DNA of 64,000 nucleotides, taken from contig CM066303.1 in the NCBI GenBank assembly GCA_033807695.1, forward strand, positions 2,046,001-2,110,000, given 5' to 3'. The notes under the pieces were generated by a model. It had not been told where the DNA came from. It searched no databases and worked only from the letters and a program-made list of their open reading frames with translations. The DNA is from Daedaleopsis sinensis (Eukaryota > Basidiomycota > Agaricomycetes > Polyporales > Polyporaceae). Every line of letters starts with the position of its first letter. Within the stretch, counting starts at the first letter, position 1. This document shows, one piece after another, positions 9,912-22,034 of this stretch. The position numbers were made by a program, and so were the translations under genes.

Positions 9912-12375
9912 ACCCCTACTACGACAGCATCCCCGACAACTCGTCGCGCGCGCCCCCTCCCGCTGCGCATACACTGTATGCTCTCCTACCCGTCCCAGCT
10001 CGCCCATGCCCTCGACTCTCTCTCGCCGCGACCCGGGTCTGCTGCAGAACATCTAAGTTCCCAAACTCACACCGACTTCTTCAGACGCTCACCTCCGAGT
10101 CCTTCCAGGAACATGCCGTCTGTGAGCGACTGAAGACTGTAACGACATTCGTCGCTCACCACATCACCCCCCGCCGGGACAGCGCCCTTCAACAAATGCG
10201 CGAATAGACATCTGCGCGATAGTCCTCAAGAGGCGCTCGTCGGGCTGTAACGCGCTGAGGCTGGGCCGAACGGCGCGCATTGTGGGCTGTAGCGGGGAGA
10301 GGTGGGCAAAAGGAGGGGAGCAGCCCGCGCTGCTTGGAGACACAGTCCGTCGTTGCGCTCCCGCAGTTGGCGCGTATGGACGCCGCGCCGCGCCGCGCAC
10401 ACGTCTACGTCAGGTACGAGTCGCAGTGAGCGACTGCCGACTGCTGACAGCCTAAGCTGTACAATCATCGTCCCTCCGCCCAGCCGAGAGAGCGAAGTAG
10501 CGCTTTCGCGATGGGAACGCGTCTGACGGCCCCGCCTCGGGGTTCCCTTTTCCCTCGCCTCAGGGAAACTACGGCGCGCCGAACTCTTCGCGGTCAGCCA
10601 CACCCAGGTGGTGCACAGAAGGTCATCCACGACTCGACCATTCGCACTCCGCTCCGCTCTGGAGCACCTCTCGCGCCCTCCTGACATACAGGGCGTGTGG
10701 GGTGCGCCAGACAACGTCCGAGTGCGCGCGATTCCGGGAAGACCGCGATCATCCCTGCAGAGTTCTGCAGCGCCGGCCCACGAGCACGTACCGTGGACTC
10801 GTCGAGCGAGCGCGGAAGGTACGTGGCCCGCGCTCTCCCGACATACAGAGCGTGTGGGGTGCGCCGGACAACGTCCGAGTGCGCGCGATTCCGGGAAGAC
10901 CGCGACCATCCCTGCAGAGTTCTGCAGCGCCGGCCCACGGCCGCGTACCGTGGACTCGTCGAGCGAGCGCGGAAGGTACGTGGCCGTCGGGCACCGTCCA
11001 CGACGAGCATATCTGCTCGCTCTCGCTGGCATGACAGCGTATGAGAGCTGACTCGGCCGCGCGCTGCAGCAGCAGCTCGCACTCGCCTCTGGAGCACTAT
11101 GCAGAGCGTTCGGGGGGCGCCAGAGGCGAGTGCGCGACTTAGCGTGCTCAGGGCTCGCGGAGCAGCGCGGGCTGGTGGGAGAAACAGCCGCAAAGCACCC
11201 CGGTCTATCGTCGCGCTCGCGCCGTCGGCGCGTACCGAGTCGGCGCCGCACGCCGGATACGTCTATGTCTGGTACGAATTGCAGTCAGCGACGGACTGCC
11301 GAGAGCCTAAGATCACTCACACATGTTCCGCTTCGTGAACCATGTCTCTGCCTCAGGAGCCCCCCGCACGCCCCACGTCTTCCCCGTCAGCCTCGAGCGT
11401 GCTCGACATGCTGTACCACGCATGCTCTGCTCGGCCGCCGTCGGTTCTGAAGACGTTCGGTGAGATTCGAAGCGACATCCGGCGAAATCGACCACCTACT
11501 ACGCCTCACAGACTGCTGGGCACGTACTGCGCGTCCTCCATAGCTAGGTGAGTCGCTACAGACGTCTGCTAGCAGTGGGGTTGTCAGGAAATACGACGAA
11601 TCTGACGCGCATGGCAGGGGACGTACGCACTCGCACCCGGAGCCAGCACGCAGTCCGCTTCGTCCGACGTCCGCCGGCGACGTCCCTACGCAGGAGTGTG
11701 AGTGTCCGGTTCGAAACACATGCATCAAATGCGTAGCTCACCTCGATCGACGCGTAGAGCACCGTCAACTGTCGCACATTTCCAAGACTGACGTATGTGA
11801 GGGCGCAGGATTCGGCCACTCAACGAGTCTGCTGGCCTGCACCCGGCGTGGTGGAACGGGGTACCGAGCACGTCCCGTGAGCCCGCTCTCGTTCTCGCCC
11901 TGATCGCCCAGGCCAGGTCGACGACGCGCTCTGCGCACTCGGCTCGTCTCCGATTCTTGCTCCCCACACACGCCCTTGCTTCCTGCTGACACCTCTCATG
12001 CCGTCATCCGGATCCCGCGCGTCCGCTCTGTACCGGCGACCCTCTGCCCCTCTCCCTCCAGCACTCATCTCCTCCGGCGCGACCTACGCTGTGCGACAGG
12101 CACCATGCGACGGCGAACGACAAACTGTCTATGTGCACGCTCTCCGCTGCGTGTGCGTACGCTGCCGCACCCGTCGTGGCTCGCTCATACCCTCTGTATA
12201 GGCCACAGGGACAGGCACGACCACCCCGCGTGCGGAAAACGTATGTCCCGGCCCCTCCTGTCCACGCACACCTCCAGTGATCAATGGACCCTCCGTCCTG
12301 GACGTGTTCGGTAAGGCATCACACAAATAATCATTTCAATTAAACCACGTACCACTGTCCGATACGGCCCGATGG
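9912..12375. repeat. Repeat-rich spacer between the two duplicated copies
   Basis: No supported gene. It holds a tandem pair of 157-bp units (about 10681-10837 and 10838-10990, more than 90% alike by eye; landmark ACAACGTCCGAGTGCGCGCG). It also holds a diverged direct repeat (about 10220-10470 and 11090-11315, both ending with a GGTACGA...CAGT...CGAC block). A partial copy of the 0.64-kb module lies at 11440-11760. Open frames of up to 341 codons are all side products of Arg/Ala/Ser-rich GC-rich sequence. Confidence 0.65.
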
Positions 12376-15300
12376 ACACCTTTGCGGGATTTTCAAAGCC
12401 AGGTGAGCGTCGAGCGACCGCTGTGGAAGGAGCACCGGGGCGGCAAGACCGGACGACTCGCATCCGCGACGGACCGCATCTGCAACAGACGCGATCCACC
12501 GCCGTGCGTGGTCGGCGTGCACGTTAACGTACGGAGTCGCGCACCGCAGTCAGGCACGATACGACGTCCCTGCAAAGTCTCGGTGAGTGTCAGTGAGCGA
12601 GCGACCGGCGGGAGCCAAGCTATCGGCCACTCACGAAGATCTCGCTAGGTGAGCGGTGAGCGCGTGAGCGGTGAGCTTGGACACCACCCCGGTCAGTCCG
12701 ACGCCTCGAGCGTGGTTGTGGCAGACCGCCGTTGGCTCTGAAGACCTCCAGTAAGACATGGAGCGACGTCGACGAGGTGGGTCACCTACTACACCTCACG
12801 GCCTGCCGCGCGCGCTGCTGACGGCCGCGCGTTGCCCATGACCAGGTCGCCGGTTGGTGAGTGAGCAGGATATACTGTTGCTATACGAAGTCAGTGATCT
12901 ATCATGCAGGCAGGGTACCGTGTACACACCTATGTCCGGGATCAAACCGCGATCGCGTCCGGCGGCCCGTGTCCGTGGACAGCAACGTCGCCGACGGCGT
13001 GCAGCAGTCCATGTGAGGTGCAGTGCCACGTCCCTGCACAGTACTGTGAGTGTCCGGTTCGATCCAAATGAGTGCATGGCTCACCTCGGGTGGACCCGCC
13101 TATGCCACGGTCAGGAAGACCCCGCAACAGATGCGATCCACTGTCGTCTTCGCATAATCGGCGCGAACGTACGGAGTCGCGTAGAGCAGTGAGGCACGAT
13201 ACGACGTCCCTGAGAATTCTCGGTGAGTGTTAGCGAGCGAGCGACCGGTGGGAGGCCACTTACCAACACCGTGCTAGGTGACACCCCGGACACCGGTCGG
13301 CCGGACGACTCGAGCGTGGTCGTGGCCGGCCTTGGTGAGACACGAAGCGACATCGGAAAAGGTGCATGACCTGCCCCTCTTCACGGCCTGCTGTGCACGC
13401 TGGTGACGGTCGCCCATCGACAAATCGCCGGCCGGTGGGTTTTGCTACACGAGCTCGGTGAATAAAGCTAATCTGGCACGCTAGTTATGGACGCACATAC
13501 CTCTGTCCGGGATTCGACTTGCGATCGCGTCTACCGGCCCGTGTCCGTGGACAGTAACGTCGGCCGCCGACGGTGTGCTGGCAGCGTCCGTGCGAGGTGC
13601 AGTGCGACGCGCCTGCACAATCTTGTGAGTCCCGGTTCGATTCAATGAGTGCGTGGCTCACCTCGGCAGACCCGCGTATGCTGCACGGGATCGTCTGCAG
13701 TGAACCGGCGGGACTGTGAGTGTCTGACGAACGCAGGCACAAGACTGGGTACTCACTTGCAGTCCTGTGGTACGGCAGAACGCCGTACTCGACAAGACCG
13801 GTCGCACCGTCGGGGGATCGCGAACAGTCGAGTTACCGGTCTACGCGCTCGGAATGGGCTCTAATCACAAGTAAGTAAGGAACGACTGCAGACAGCATGA
13901 GTGTACGTACCTGGTGCAAGTCCCCTGGGCCGGCGTTCTAAAGCAGAGATTGTGTATTAGATCAGGCACGGTATACAATGCATAAACGACGTACGCGCGA
14001 GTTCCGAGATTGCGATGCGTGCATGACGTCGTCGCGGACGCGCGCGACACGACGTGCGCAGTCCGGCCGACACTGTCCACGACGAGGAGGTGGGACGCAG
14101 ATGGGCCGGGAGTATGTGTGTAGGCCCAGACGAAGTGAGAGACGGGGCGAGGGAGCCCAGAGCGAGAGCGGGAGAGGGGAGGGAGAGGGGTGAGTGCCGT
14201 TCGCAGCTCACGCAGCCCGCTCCTTATACGCCCCCGGCTCAGACAGGATGGCCCGTGCACGCAGCCCCCGCTCGCACCCCCATATCCACCGTGGGCCCCG
14301 CGCCGTCTGGGCACGGACGGGCGGACCAACCAGCGCACGCCACGGCCGGGCGTGCGACGCCAGCCTGCTAGTGCGTCTCGCGAGTCCCCGCACCATTCAG
14401 CCTACGCACCAGACGTACACGAAGTTCGCTCTTGGCGGCGTCGGCTCGCACGCGCGCGCTCGGCTCGCGTTGATTGCACCTCGGTTAGTGGCGAGCGGAG
14501 CGAGGTGCGAAATTGCGAAGATGCGGACGTCCGGGGGAGCAGGACGGGGTGCGGGGGACTGCATCCCCCGTTTTCCGCCCCCGTCTTCGAAATCTGGGGT
14601 GTTCGTTGTGCGACGGGCGAGCCGAGGTGCGCTTCCGTCGGGGGTTGTGTCCTCGTGCTGGTGCTCTGTCGTACGACGCATGACTGGCGGTCGGTGGCGG
14701 AGTGCGAGGGGAGAACTTGAAAGCCCCGCTCCGGGGTACGAGTCGCGCGACATGCACTGCACTGCGCGCGAGGCCCGAGGGTCGACGTACTCATAGAAGC
14801 CCGGGGAACAGAGACGTCTGCCAAGACGATGAGTGAGCAGGGAGGAAGAGCAGGTGAGCAGGCGGGACCCGATCTCAGCTATCGCAGTGCGCGCCGCCGC
14901 GCCGCCTGTACTTGGTACACCGGCTCGCTGCATACCATCCGTGCGAACCGGTCCAAACTGAGTCGCTCTTTATGCAGATTTATGCGCGATACACACGCAT
15001 GGACGGGTGCTCGAAATAGCGGACATCGTCCCGTGAATGGCATCGAGAGGGCGGCGCCGTGCGCTACTAAGTAGTACGAGCCGAGGCGGGACCTGATCTC
15101 TGTCCGGGTACGTGCCACCCCGACTGTACCTGTTGCAGCTCTCCGCCCAGCGTGCATGAACTGAACCAACTCGCTCTGCATCCGTACTTCTGGGTAATAC
15201 ACACGCTTGCACGAGTGCTCGACACGGACGTCATCCGCGAGCGGCTCGCATCGCGCGCCACTGCGCCAGCCTGCTCCTTTGCACACCCGGCGCCCACTCC

Positions 15301-15525
15301 TTTGTCTGTAGCCCCTCTGAGACGTCCGTGCACGACGTCTCTGTGTCCCCGGTGCACCTACGACGTCTCTGTGTCCCCGGCGCACCAGTGCGCAGGTCCG
15401 GCGGACGCGTCAATGAGGCAGACTTCGCGTCCCGTGTGTGCCATGAACTGGTGCGCGATGCCCGCCCCGGCACACTCAGCAGTCTGCCGGGATGTACCAT
15501 GACCGGTCCACAGATGTAAGTATAT
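12376..15525. repeat. GC-rich non-coding repeat island (copy B)
   Basis: Same content as 1-3150, with modules at about 12480-13122 and 13123-13675. It is contiguous with the repeat-rich spacer 9676-12375, so about 5.8 kb of CpG-rich non-coding repeats separates the two gene pairs. Confidence 0.7.
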
Positions 15526-15687
15526 CAATCGCTTCAATTAGTAGACTCGGGCTCACGAACTTGAACAGCACACAGCTCGGGCGCACATGCTCGGTCATCT
15601 CGGACTCATATTACCGGATCGCACACTCGCGATGAAGGATACTGCGCGCAACTCGCACTGTTCTATCAATAGCTCGTATACGTGTTC

Positions 15688-16354
15688 TTAGGCACACCTG
15701 TAGAGGGATTCTGCAACAATGGTGTAGAAAATCGATGGCCATACAATGCGCCGAATAATAGTACTTGAATTCCGTAGACCCTGCATGTGTATGTAGTCCT
15801 CACTAATGTTCATGCTACCAGACACAGCTACTTCATACGCTGCAATTTGCGTGCACATCCACTGGAAACTCGGCGAGGAGGGACTGGCACTCACCTATAA
15901 CAGGAGGATACGAACATTGTGAGCCCTCAGGCTGAGATAGCGGGGCAAATTGGGTCAATAGTGATAGAGTAGTTATGTTCGGTGGATACCTGAACTTTCT
16001 ACAGTGTGCTCGAGCTTCATAGTACGTCAAAGTCTAGAATATGTTCCGTGAGCGGTGATTGGAAATGACGTGAGCAGAATGATACATACCACATGCATAT
16101 CCTGAGTCGTCCGGCATAAACAGGCTTACTGAGACGGCTACCACGAGGATCATCTGTGCGGTGGCAGGTCCTCTGGAGGGTATAATCATGATGCATGCCC
16201 GGATATCCGCTGGAAACGGAAGAATGGTGTCCGGGAGTGGCATGGCAATGAGTAAGGTGTACCAAGTTGTGAGCTTAGCAGTGGGAGGTAGACAGTGTGT
16301 AGAGTGGTAGTGACATGTCAAGGGGGAGCCTCGGGACGACTCGGATGGGACCAA
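15688..16354 (-). pseudogene. Possible decayed multi-pass membrane protein gene (copy B)
   Basis: Base-for-base equivalent of 3313-3979, with the same open fragments and the same interruptions. Any decay therefore predates the duplication or the two copies are recent. Confidence 0.25.
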
Positions 16355-17866
16355 CTCGTCTGAAGCCTCTTGCTACATCGACCGTGACATCGTACCACTG
16401 GAGTATTTTTGTGTGAAGCGAGTCGGCCCGGGAGTAGTCCCGCATCACAATACTTTACGCTAGGATCGGCAAACTAACCTCAAGACGCCCCAAGTAGCGA
16501 GACTGCTATGTTTCAAGAATGATGCTTCTCACTGTTCTCAGCTTCCTTCGATAGCACTTATGGGAGGACACGTACATTCAAGGGAACTTGAAGGACATTG
16601 CGTGCCATACTAGTAGCACGGGAGAGAGTGTAAGGATGGGTATACGGAGGATAGTGATGTCGGACTTGGTGGTCGGACCCAGTGCGGCGATCTCACACCG
16701 TTCGGAAGGATCCTACGCAGTTTTCAATTGTAGATCTGCAGATGAGGGGTTGGGACATTCAAGTTTGAAGCTTGTTCTGACACCGATCACACGGAACTTG
16801 GAGGAGTGCCAGGCATTCGGTACCGAGAGCATTGCCTGGAATCAAGCTTGCTCTGGCACCTGTTCACAGACTCCATAATCTCGTGCACAATTTGCAGGAG
16901 ATGCAGTGGACTCACTGCACAGCGATGAGTAGAAAGTTAGTGAAAAGATCAATGCGGGCGGACAAGTAAGTAGTACTTGACTGAGGCGGCGCGAGGCTAC
17001 GCACAATTGATCTCAATGTTCTTGGCTTTCAGATTCAAATGTGTACGCGTAGAGTGCCGAAACTACGCTAACCTCGCGATGTTGGTGATGGTGGGAGAGA
17101 AGGAGAGCCTGAGCGCGCCTGCCCAAATGGGTATGTTCAACAAGATTGAGACGCTCGACTGCGGGTGGCTGTCCCTTTCTCTTCTCTCCAACCATCGTCA
17201 ACCATGACTGAAGAATACCTGCTCGTTTCCACATCAACATGTACGAGCTGCACAAGATCCTCGTGTACAGAGTGGATTCCGAACATGATCTGCGACGGTA
17301 CGCCCAGCTTATGCACTACAGTTTGAAACTATGGCTAACCGACTCCGAGTCGTTCCCACACTAGGTATATTGAGTGGATACACGACAACCGACCTGCTTT
17401 TCTGGTCATTGGCGACACTGCTCCGTGTCTCATGATTATTTGGATGTGCACGGAGCACGGAATCGGTAATTGAACACACACCGACTCATCCATCCCAAGC
17501 TGTAGCAAGCAGCTCCATGGCCGCCTCCCTCCATGGCCATTTACTCCCCTCCTCCGACTCGTCTCGTGCTGAGCACTAGACGTGCGTCAAATGCGGCACA
17601 TCCTCCATACTATGTGCTAGATTTGAGGCAGCTCATGTCACGGAAGGTACGTGAAATTGAGCACATTGCCGACACTCCTCCGTCGAGTCTCACACTGATT
17701 AAGGTTGCCAAGCGACCACCTTCACAGGGCAAGCACGACTCCGACACTCGGGAGCCAGCTCAGTCTCACAGTCTGCCTCGCCTCTCTCCATCACACCCCA
17801 GTTCTCCTCCCTCTCTCCCCACACCGCAGTTTGCCTATCCTCCTCCGCCGCGACACACTCTCACAC
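16355..17866. other. Intergenic stretch without a recognised gene (copy B)
   Basis: Copy B counterpart of 3980-5491, identical as far as I can compare. I see no gene in it. Confidence 0.5.
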
Positions 17867-18645
17867 ATGTCTAGCACACCGCCTTTCAGCCCGTCCGAGC
17901 TCGAGGTTCCAAAACACGTTCGCGAGGAGTGGGAGCAGCTGAGCTCGGAGCGGGACCGCCGACGGGGCGAGGTGCGGGCTCGGTTCACGTGGAGACTAGG
18001 TGAGCGCGATTGAACTTTGGTTGCACCGCTGGCTGACAGTCTGCAGTGACTCTCACCGGGAACAGGAGAGCGTTCATGCGCTGGACTCCGTCCGAGTACC
18101 TCAGAGTCGTGCTCGGTGAGTACGGCTGCAAGGTCGTCGGGTTCTGGCCGCCGGAGGTCCCGTTCGAGAACCCGAGCAAGCTGACGGGCGGGATTGAACC
18201 GCTGCGGACGCTGCTGGACCTGTGGATGTCCGGTGCGCTGCGGATCGTCAAGATCGAGCCAGGCGACCTAGAACAGGCGGCGAGGGATCCGGAGAGCATG
18301 CTCCCGAACGGCGTGTCTTCCGCCGACATGCCCGAGCCCATGCCACAGGTGCGAGTGCTGCCGCTCGTGCTCCATCCCCACGACATGCACCCGCTCTCGC
18401 ATCCTGAGGTCGATTCGGGGCTGTACGAGGTGACGACGACAGCCGGGCCGGCGACGAGGAAGCGGAGACAGCGGGGGGACGGGAAGAAACCACGGGCGCG
18501 GCCGATCTCCCGGCGGCGACCGCGGGCGCACCTGCGCGGCGTGCTCACGAGCGAGTATGTCTACGAGGCGGCGGGGCACTCTGTGCTCTCTGACGAGTAT
18601 GTCGAGCGGTGGCCTTCGGGGGCATTCAGTGTGTTTCAGGTGTAG
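17867..18645 (+). CDS. Hypothetical basidiomycete protein with VPF.NPS motif (copy B)
   Basis: Second copy of the 5492-6270 gene, with exons 17867-17999 and 18047-18645 and 243 residues. Exon 1 and the intron are identical to copy A. Exon 2 has a few silent changes and one replacement, K165E (AAG to GAG). The frame is intact, so the duplicate is potentially functional. Homology to copy A stops within a few bases after the stop codon, so the two transcripts would carry unrelated first 90 bases of 3' UTR. Confidence 0.7.
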
Positions 18646-18734
18646 ACAATGTAGCTTGTATTATCCGTGCTTTCTCAAGTCGTAGTAAGAATCAAGCTCG
18701 TTCTGCTCATCATCCTCTGAGTGCGTTGAGGCAG

Positions 18735-19000
18735 TCATGCTTGAACACCCACCTCTCGACGCTCTCTATCCTCTGAGAACACCCGCCCCTCTCTATCCTC
18801 TGAAAACGCCCACCGTTCTCTATCCTCTGAAAACAGTCACCGTTCCCTATCCCCCAAAACACCCACCGTTCTCTATCCTCCAGAAAACACCCACCGTTCT
18901 CTATCCTCCAGAAAACACCCACCGTTCTCTATCCTCCAGAACACCCTTGCACCCACCGACGACCGTTCTCTATGCCTCTGAAAACACCCTAACTTACGAA
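18735..19000. repeat. 27-28 bp minisatellite (copy B)
   Basis: Same repeat family as 6345-6570 but with about eight units, including three nearly identical ones built on CACCCACCGTTCTCTATCCT. The difference in unit number explains most of the offset change from 12375 to 12430 between the copies. Confidence 0.85.
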
Positions 19001-19172
19001 TTCTCTCTGTGGCAGGCATAGTCTCCTCGCCTCTCTGCCGTCCGCCTATCCCGCGACCCTGTCGGAACGCATCTCGCGACACCAACTCGCGAGTCGCTTG
19101 GCACTGTGTATTGCTACAATAATGATACATTACACCAACACCGCCCAGGCCCTAGCCGCGAGGACACACGCA

Positions 19173-21895
19173 CTAAATACCTCCATACGCCACCTTGCCA
19201 TCCACTATCGTCGCTCTCACCGCCGTCTGCAGAATGTCGCCGAACGGCTGGCCCTCGTCCATGATGTCGCGGTCCAGAACGACAAAGTCCGCGCGTTTCC
19301 CGGGGGCCAGCGAGCCGAGCGTGTCCTCTGCGAACGCCGCGTATGCCGCGTCGAGAGTTATGCCCTTCAGAGCTTGCGCGCGGGTCAGGCGCTCGGCGGA
19401 GAACCTGCGTGCGCACTCTTGTCAGCACGTCTAGGGGTGAGAAGGGACGAGAACGGCGCACCATCCACCTGCCCCGTGTGGGCTGTTGCCTTCGGTGTCC
19501 AGCCGGGAGACGGCGGCGTAGAAACCGAGGAGCGGATTGATGCTCTCGACCGGAAAGTCGGAGCCGAGGGGAAGAATGCCGTCGCGGGACGCTTTCAGGA
19601 GTGTCTGGTACGCGTATGCCCCCTTCATCCGCTCTGGTCCCTGCACGAAAGCTTCAGTCGTGTATTTTGGCCGGTGGAGTCACGAGCGTACCAGTCGCGT
19701 CTCCGCATACCACATATCACTTGTGCTGAGTTATCATCAGCCCTCTACTACCTACGATAGACATCGAGCGCCACACTCACGCGTGTGTTGGCTGTACACT
19801 GTTCAGGACTGCAGGAATGTTCAGACGTGAGGCTCCATAGCCGTATAAGAGAGGCACTGACCACCGAGCTTGCCAGACCGTTCGAGGTCTTCGACCTGCA
19901 TGATCTGTGAGTGCTCGTTGCGCGGCCGTCTCTTGGCGACCGCGTCCTTGTCGCCGCTCTCCTCGCCAATGGCCTCGAGCACATCCAGAACAGCTTTGTT
20001 GGCACGGTCGCCGATCGCGTGGATGTTCTAATCCTAAATGTCAACGGACTGTAGGGCACTGCAAACGGAGCAAGGACATACGACGCCCCATCCTTTCGCC
20101 CACCAGGCGCGCGCGACCTTGCCCAGGTCTTCTTCGGAGAGACGCATGATACCGCGCACATCCGGCTTGTCCGAGTACGGAGCCAGGAGCGCGGCACCCC
20201 AAGAGCCGAGCGCCCCATCTGTGAACAGTTTCACGCTGCGCATGCGGATGCGCGAGGCTGGGTCAGGGTCGTAGATCTCGAGATTTCGCTCTTCTTCAGG
20301 TGATAGTCGGCCCGAGTCAGCCATGGCATACACGCGAATCTGAAGGTTCAACGTTCAATGCTTGTCAGGACTCAGTGTATGCGTATCATACTGTGAAACG
20401 TCAACGCACGGGAAGCTGGCCCTCTGAATCGAGTCTAGTAGGACTCGGGATGAGCAAATTTGTTGGACCAACGGAGAATCCGAGACTTACTCCTTGAACA
20501 GCTCAAATTCCTCGATACTCGTTGACGCATCATGGACGCTGGTCAGTCCTACGGCGAGCGCGTCTTTCAGGGCGCGCTCTGCATATTCGCCCATCACGCG
20601 TTTTGATGGTTTGGGCACTGGAACCAGTGCTTGTGCATCATCCAGGAAAACACCAGTAGGCTCGCCGGTCGCTGGATCGCGTATGATCTCGCCGCCGGGG
20701 ACAGTAGCTGGGAAGCCCTCGCTGAGGTGCTCTTTGGTCAACTGAAGGGCTCGCGGAGAGAGCCAGACCGCGTGTAAGTCGACACGGTGCAAGACGATGG
20801 GTAAAGAGGCCAGGGATGGTCGAGATGCAATGTCGGCCTGTAGTGAACAGTTAGTATCACCGGGGGCGTGGTCTGATGTAACGAGTCGTTACACTGTGAT
20901 TCTAGCGTGATTACAATCCAAATATGACTTTCCTTTGTCAATGTGTTCCATCCTGGATACATCGTGGTTACATGCGACTCTGAAAAGTATCCAGGATGTA
21001 ACACAAAAACACGGGATCATTTTGAATGTTTTTAGCATGCCATTGCACTGCGACAAACGAGAGAAACGTGTGGATTTTGACCACGATATGACCACGATGT
21101 AAGTGCTCGTTACATCGCTCAATGCCCCCGGTGTATGGCCCTGGAATGATGGCGATGCAGGAACGTACGGCGGTTGGGAAAGCACCGTTCGTGTCTTCCC
21201 AGCGCGTCTGATCCCAACCAACACCCTCTATCCAGGTGTCGGCGTCAGACGGGTGCTTCCGTACATAATCTTCTACTACGTCGAGGAGTCCGGCCAAGGA
21301 GCGCACTTGATCAAGACGGAGTTGCATCTTGAAACCATACGGTAGTAAGTGCCCGTGAGCATCTGTGAAATATTAGTTCGTGCCGGCATGATACATGGTG
21401 GCAGAAAGGCGCATACCAGCCAGACCAGGGACCACGATGGAGCCTGCAGGTACATTGTAGACAGGAAGCGGCTTCTTGGCCGAAGGCTCGTTCCCATAAA
21501 ATTTGCGAATGAGCTCGTTCTGGTACTCGTCCCAGTACGATTGGAGTTCGGCTAGCGTTCCAAGTTCGTCACGAGCCATACACCCAACGTTACTAGTACT
21601 GACCTAAAGTCCCTGTTGCTGAGATAGTTACCTTGTCAATAAGAATGCAGTCCACTGTCGGGGTATCAAGGTCTACAGTGTAGATTTTACTGCCTTCGGC
21701 GCAGAGAGCATAAGATCCTGGCAGAGACGAGACCAGCGAGGTAGAACCTTTGGTGAGCGAGTAATAATACGTGGAAAGTCCAGCAGCTGCAGAGGCCAAG
21801 AGAGTCCAGACTATCTGCCGTTTTCCAGATCCGTCATGCTGAGATGTCGTCGCAGCCCGTTGTGGTTGCCCGGGTTTGCCAGCTCGTGAAGTCAT
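19173..21895 (-). CDS. Membrane-anchored YtcJ-type amidohydrolase (copy B)
   Basis: Second copy of the 6743-9464 gene. Exons: 21895-21604, 21551-21417, 21362-21169, 20837-20491, 20434-20410, 20339-20082, 20027-19862, 19808-19781, 19725-19692, 19640-19462, 19404-19173, giving 629 residues. Every splice site and every metal or catalytic residue of copy A is kept. Most changes are silent or intronic; replacements include Thr to Ala in RDPTTGEPTG and His to Gln near residue 19 (TTSHHDG). The pattern looks like two functional alleles or recently separated paralogues rather than a decaying duplicate. Confidence 0.9.
20858..21133. mobile_element. MITE-like inverted-repeat insertion in amidohydrolase intron 3 (copy B)
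   Basis: Same element at the same intron position as 8427-8702, with identical termini and flanking TAT. The insertion therefore happened before the duplication (or before the two alleles split). Confidence 0.75.
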
Positions 21896-22034
21896 CGTCG
21901 GAGGAGGAAACAAGTTTCGGCAAGGATGAAGAGCATGCCAGCCTCGAGCGCTCTCCATCCCCTGCCACGAGTCCCACGTACTTGCGAAGAACGACCCAGA
22001 CCACCATAGCCATGAGTGTTGTCGAGGTAAGTAC

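Noticed and set aside
10226..11251. Open frame of 341 codons on the minus strand in the spacer
   Set aside because: Arg/Ser/Ala-rich translation with overlapping long frames on both strands, repeats running through it and no recognisable domain.
18735..19000. Regular repeats looked like a CRISPR array
   Set aside because: Units are directly abutting without unique spacers, unit sequence drif ts, and the genome is eukaryotic; it is a minisatellite.
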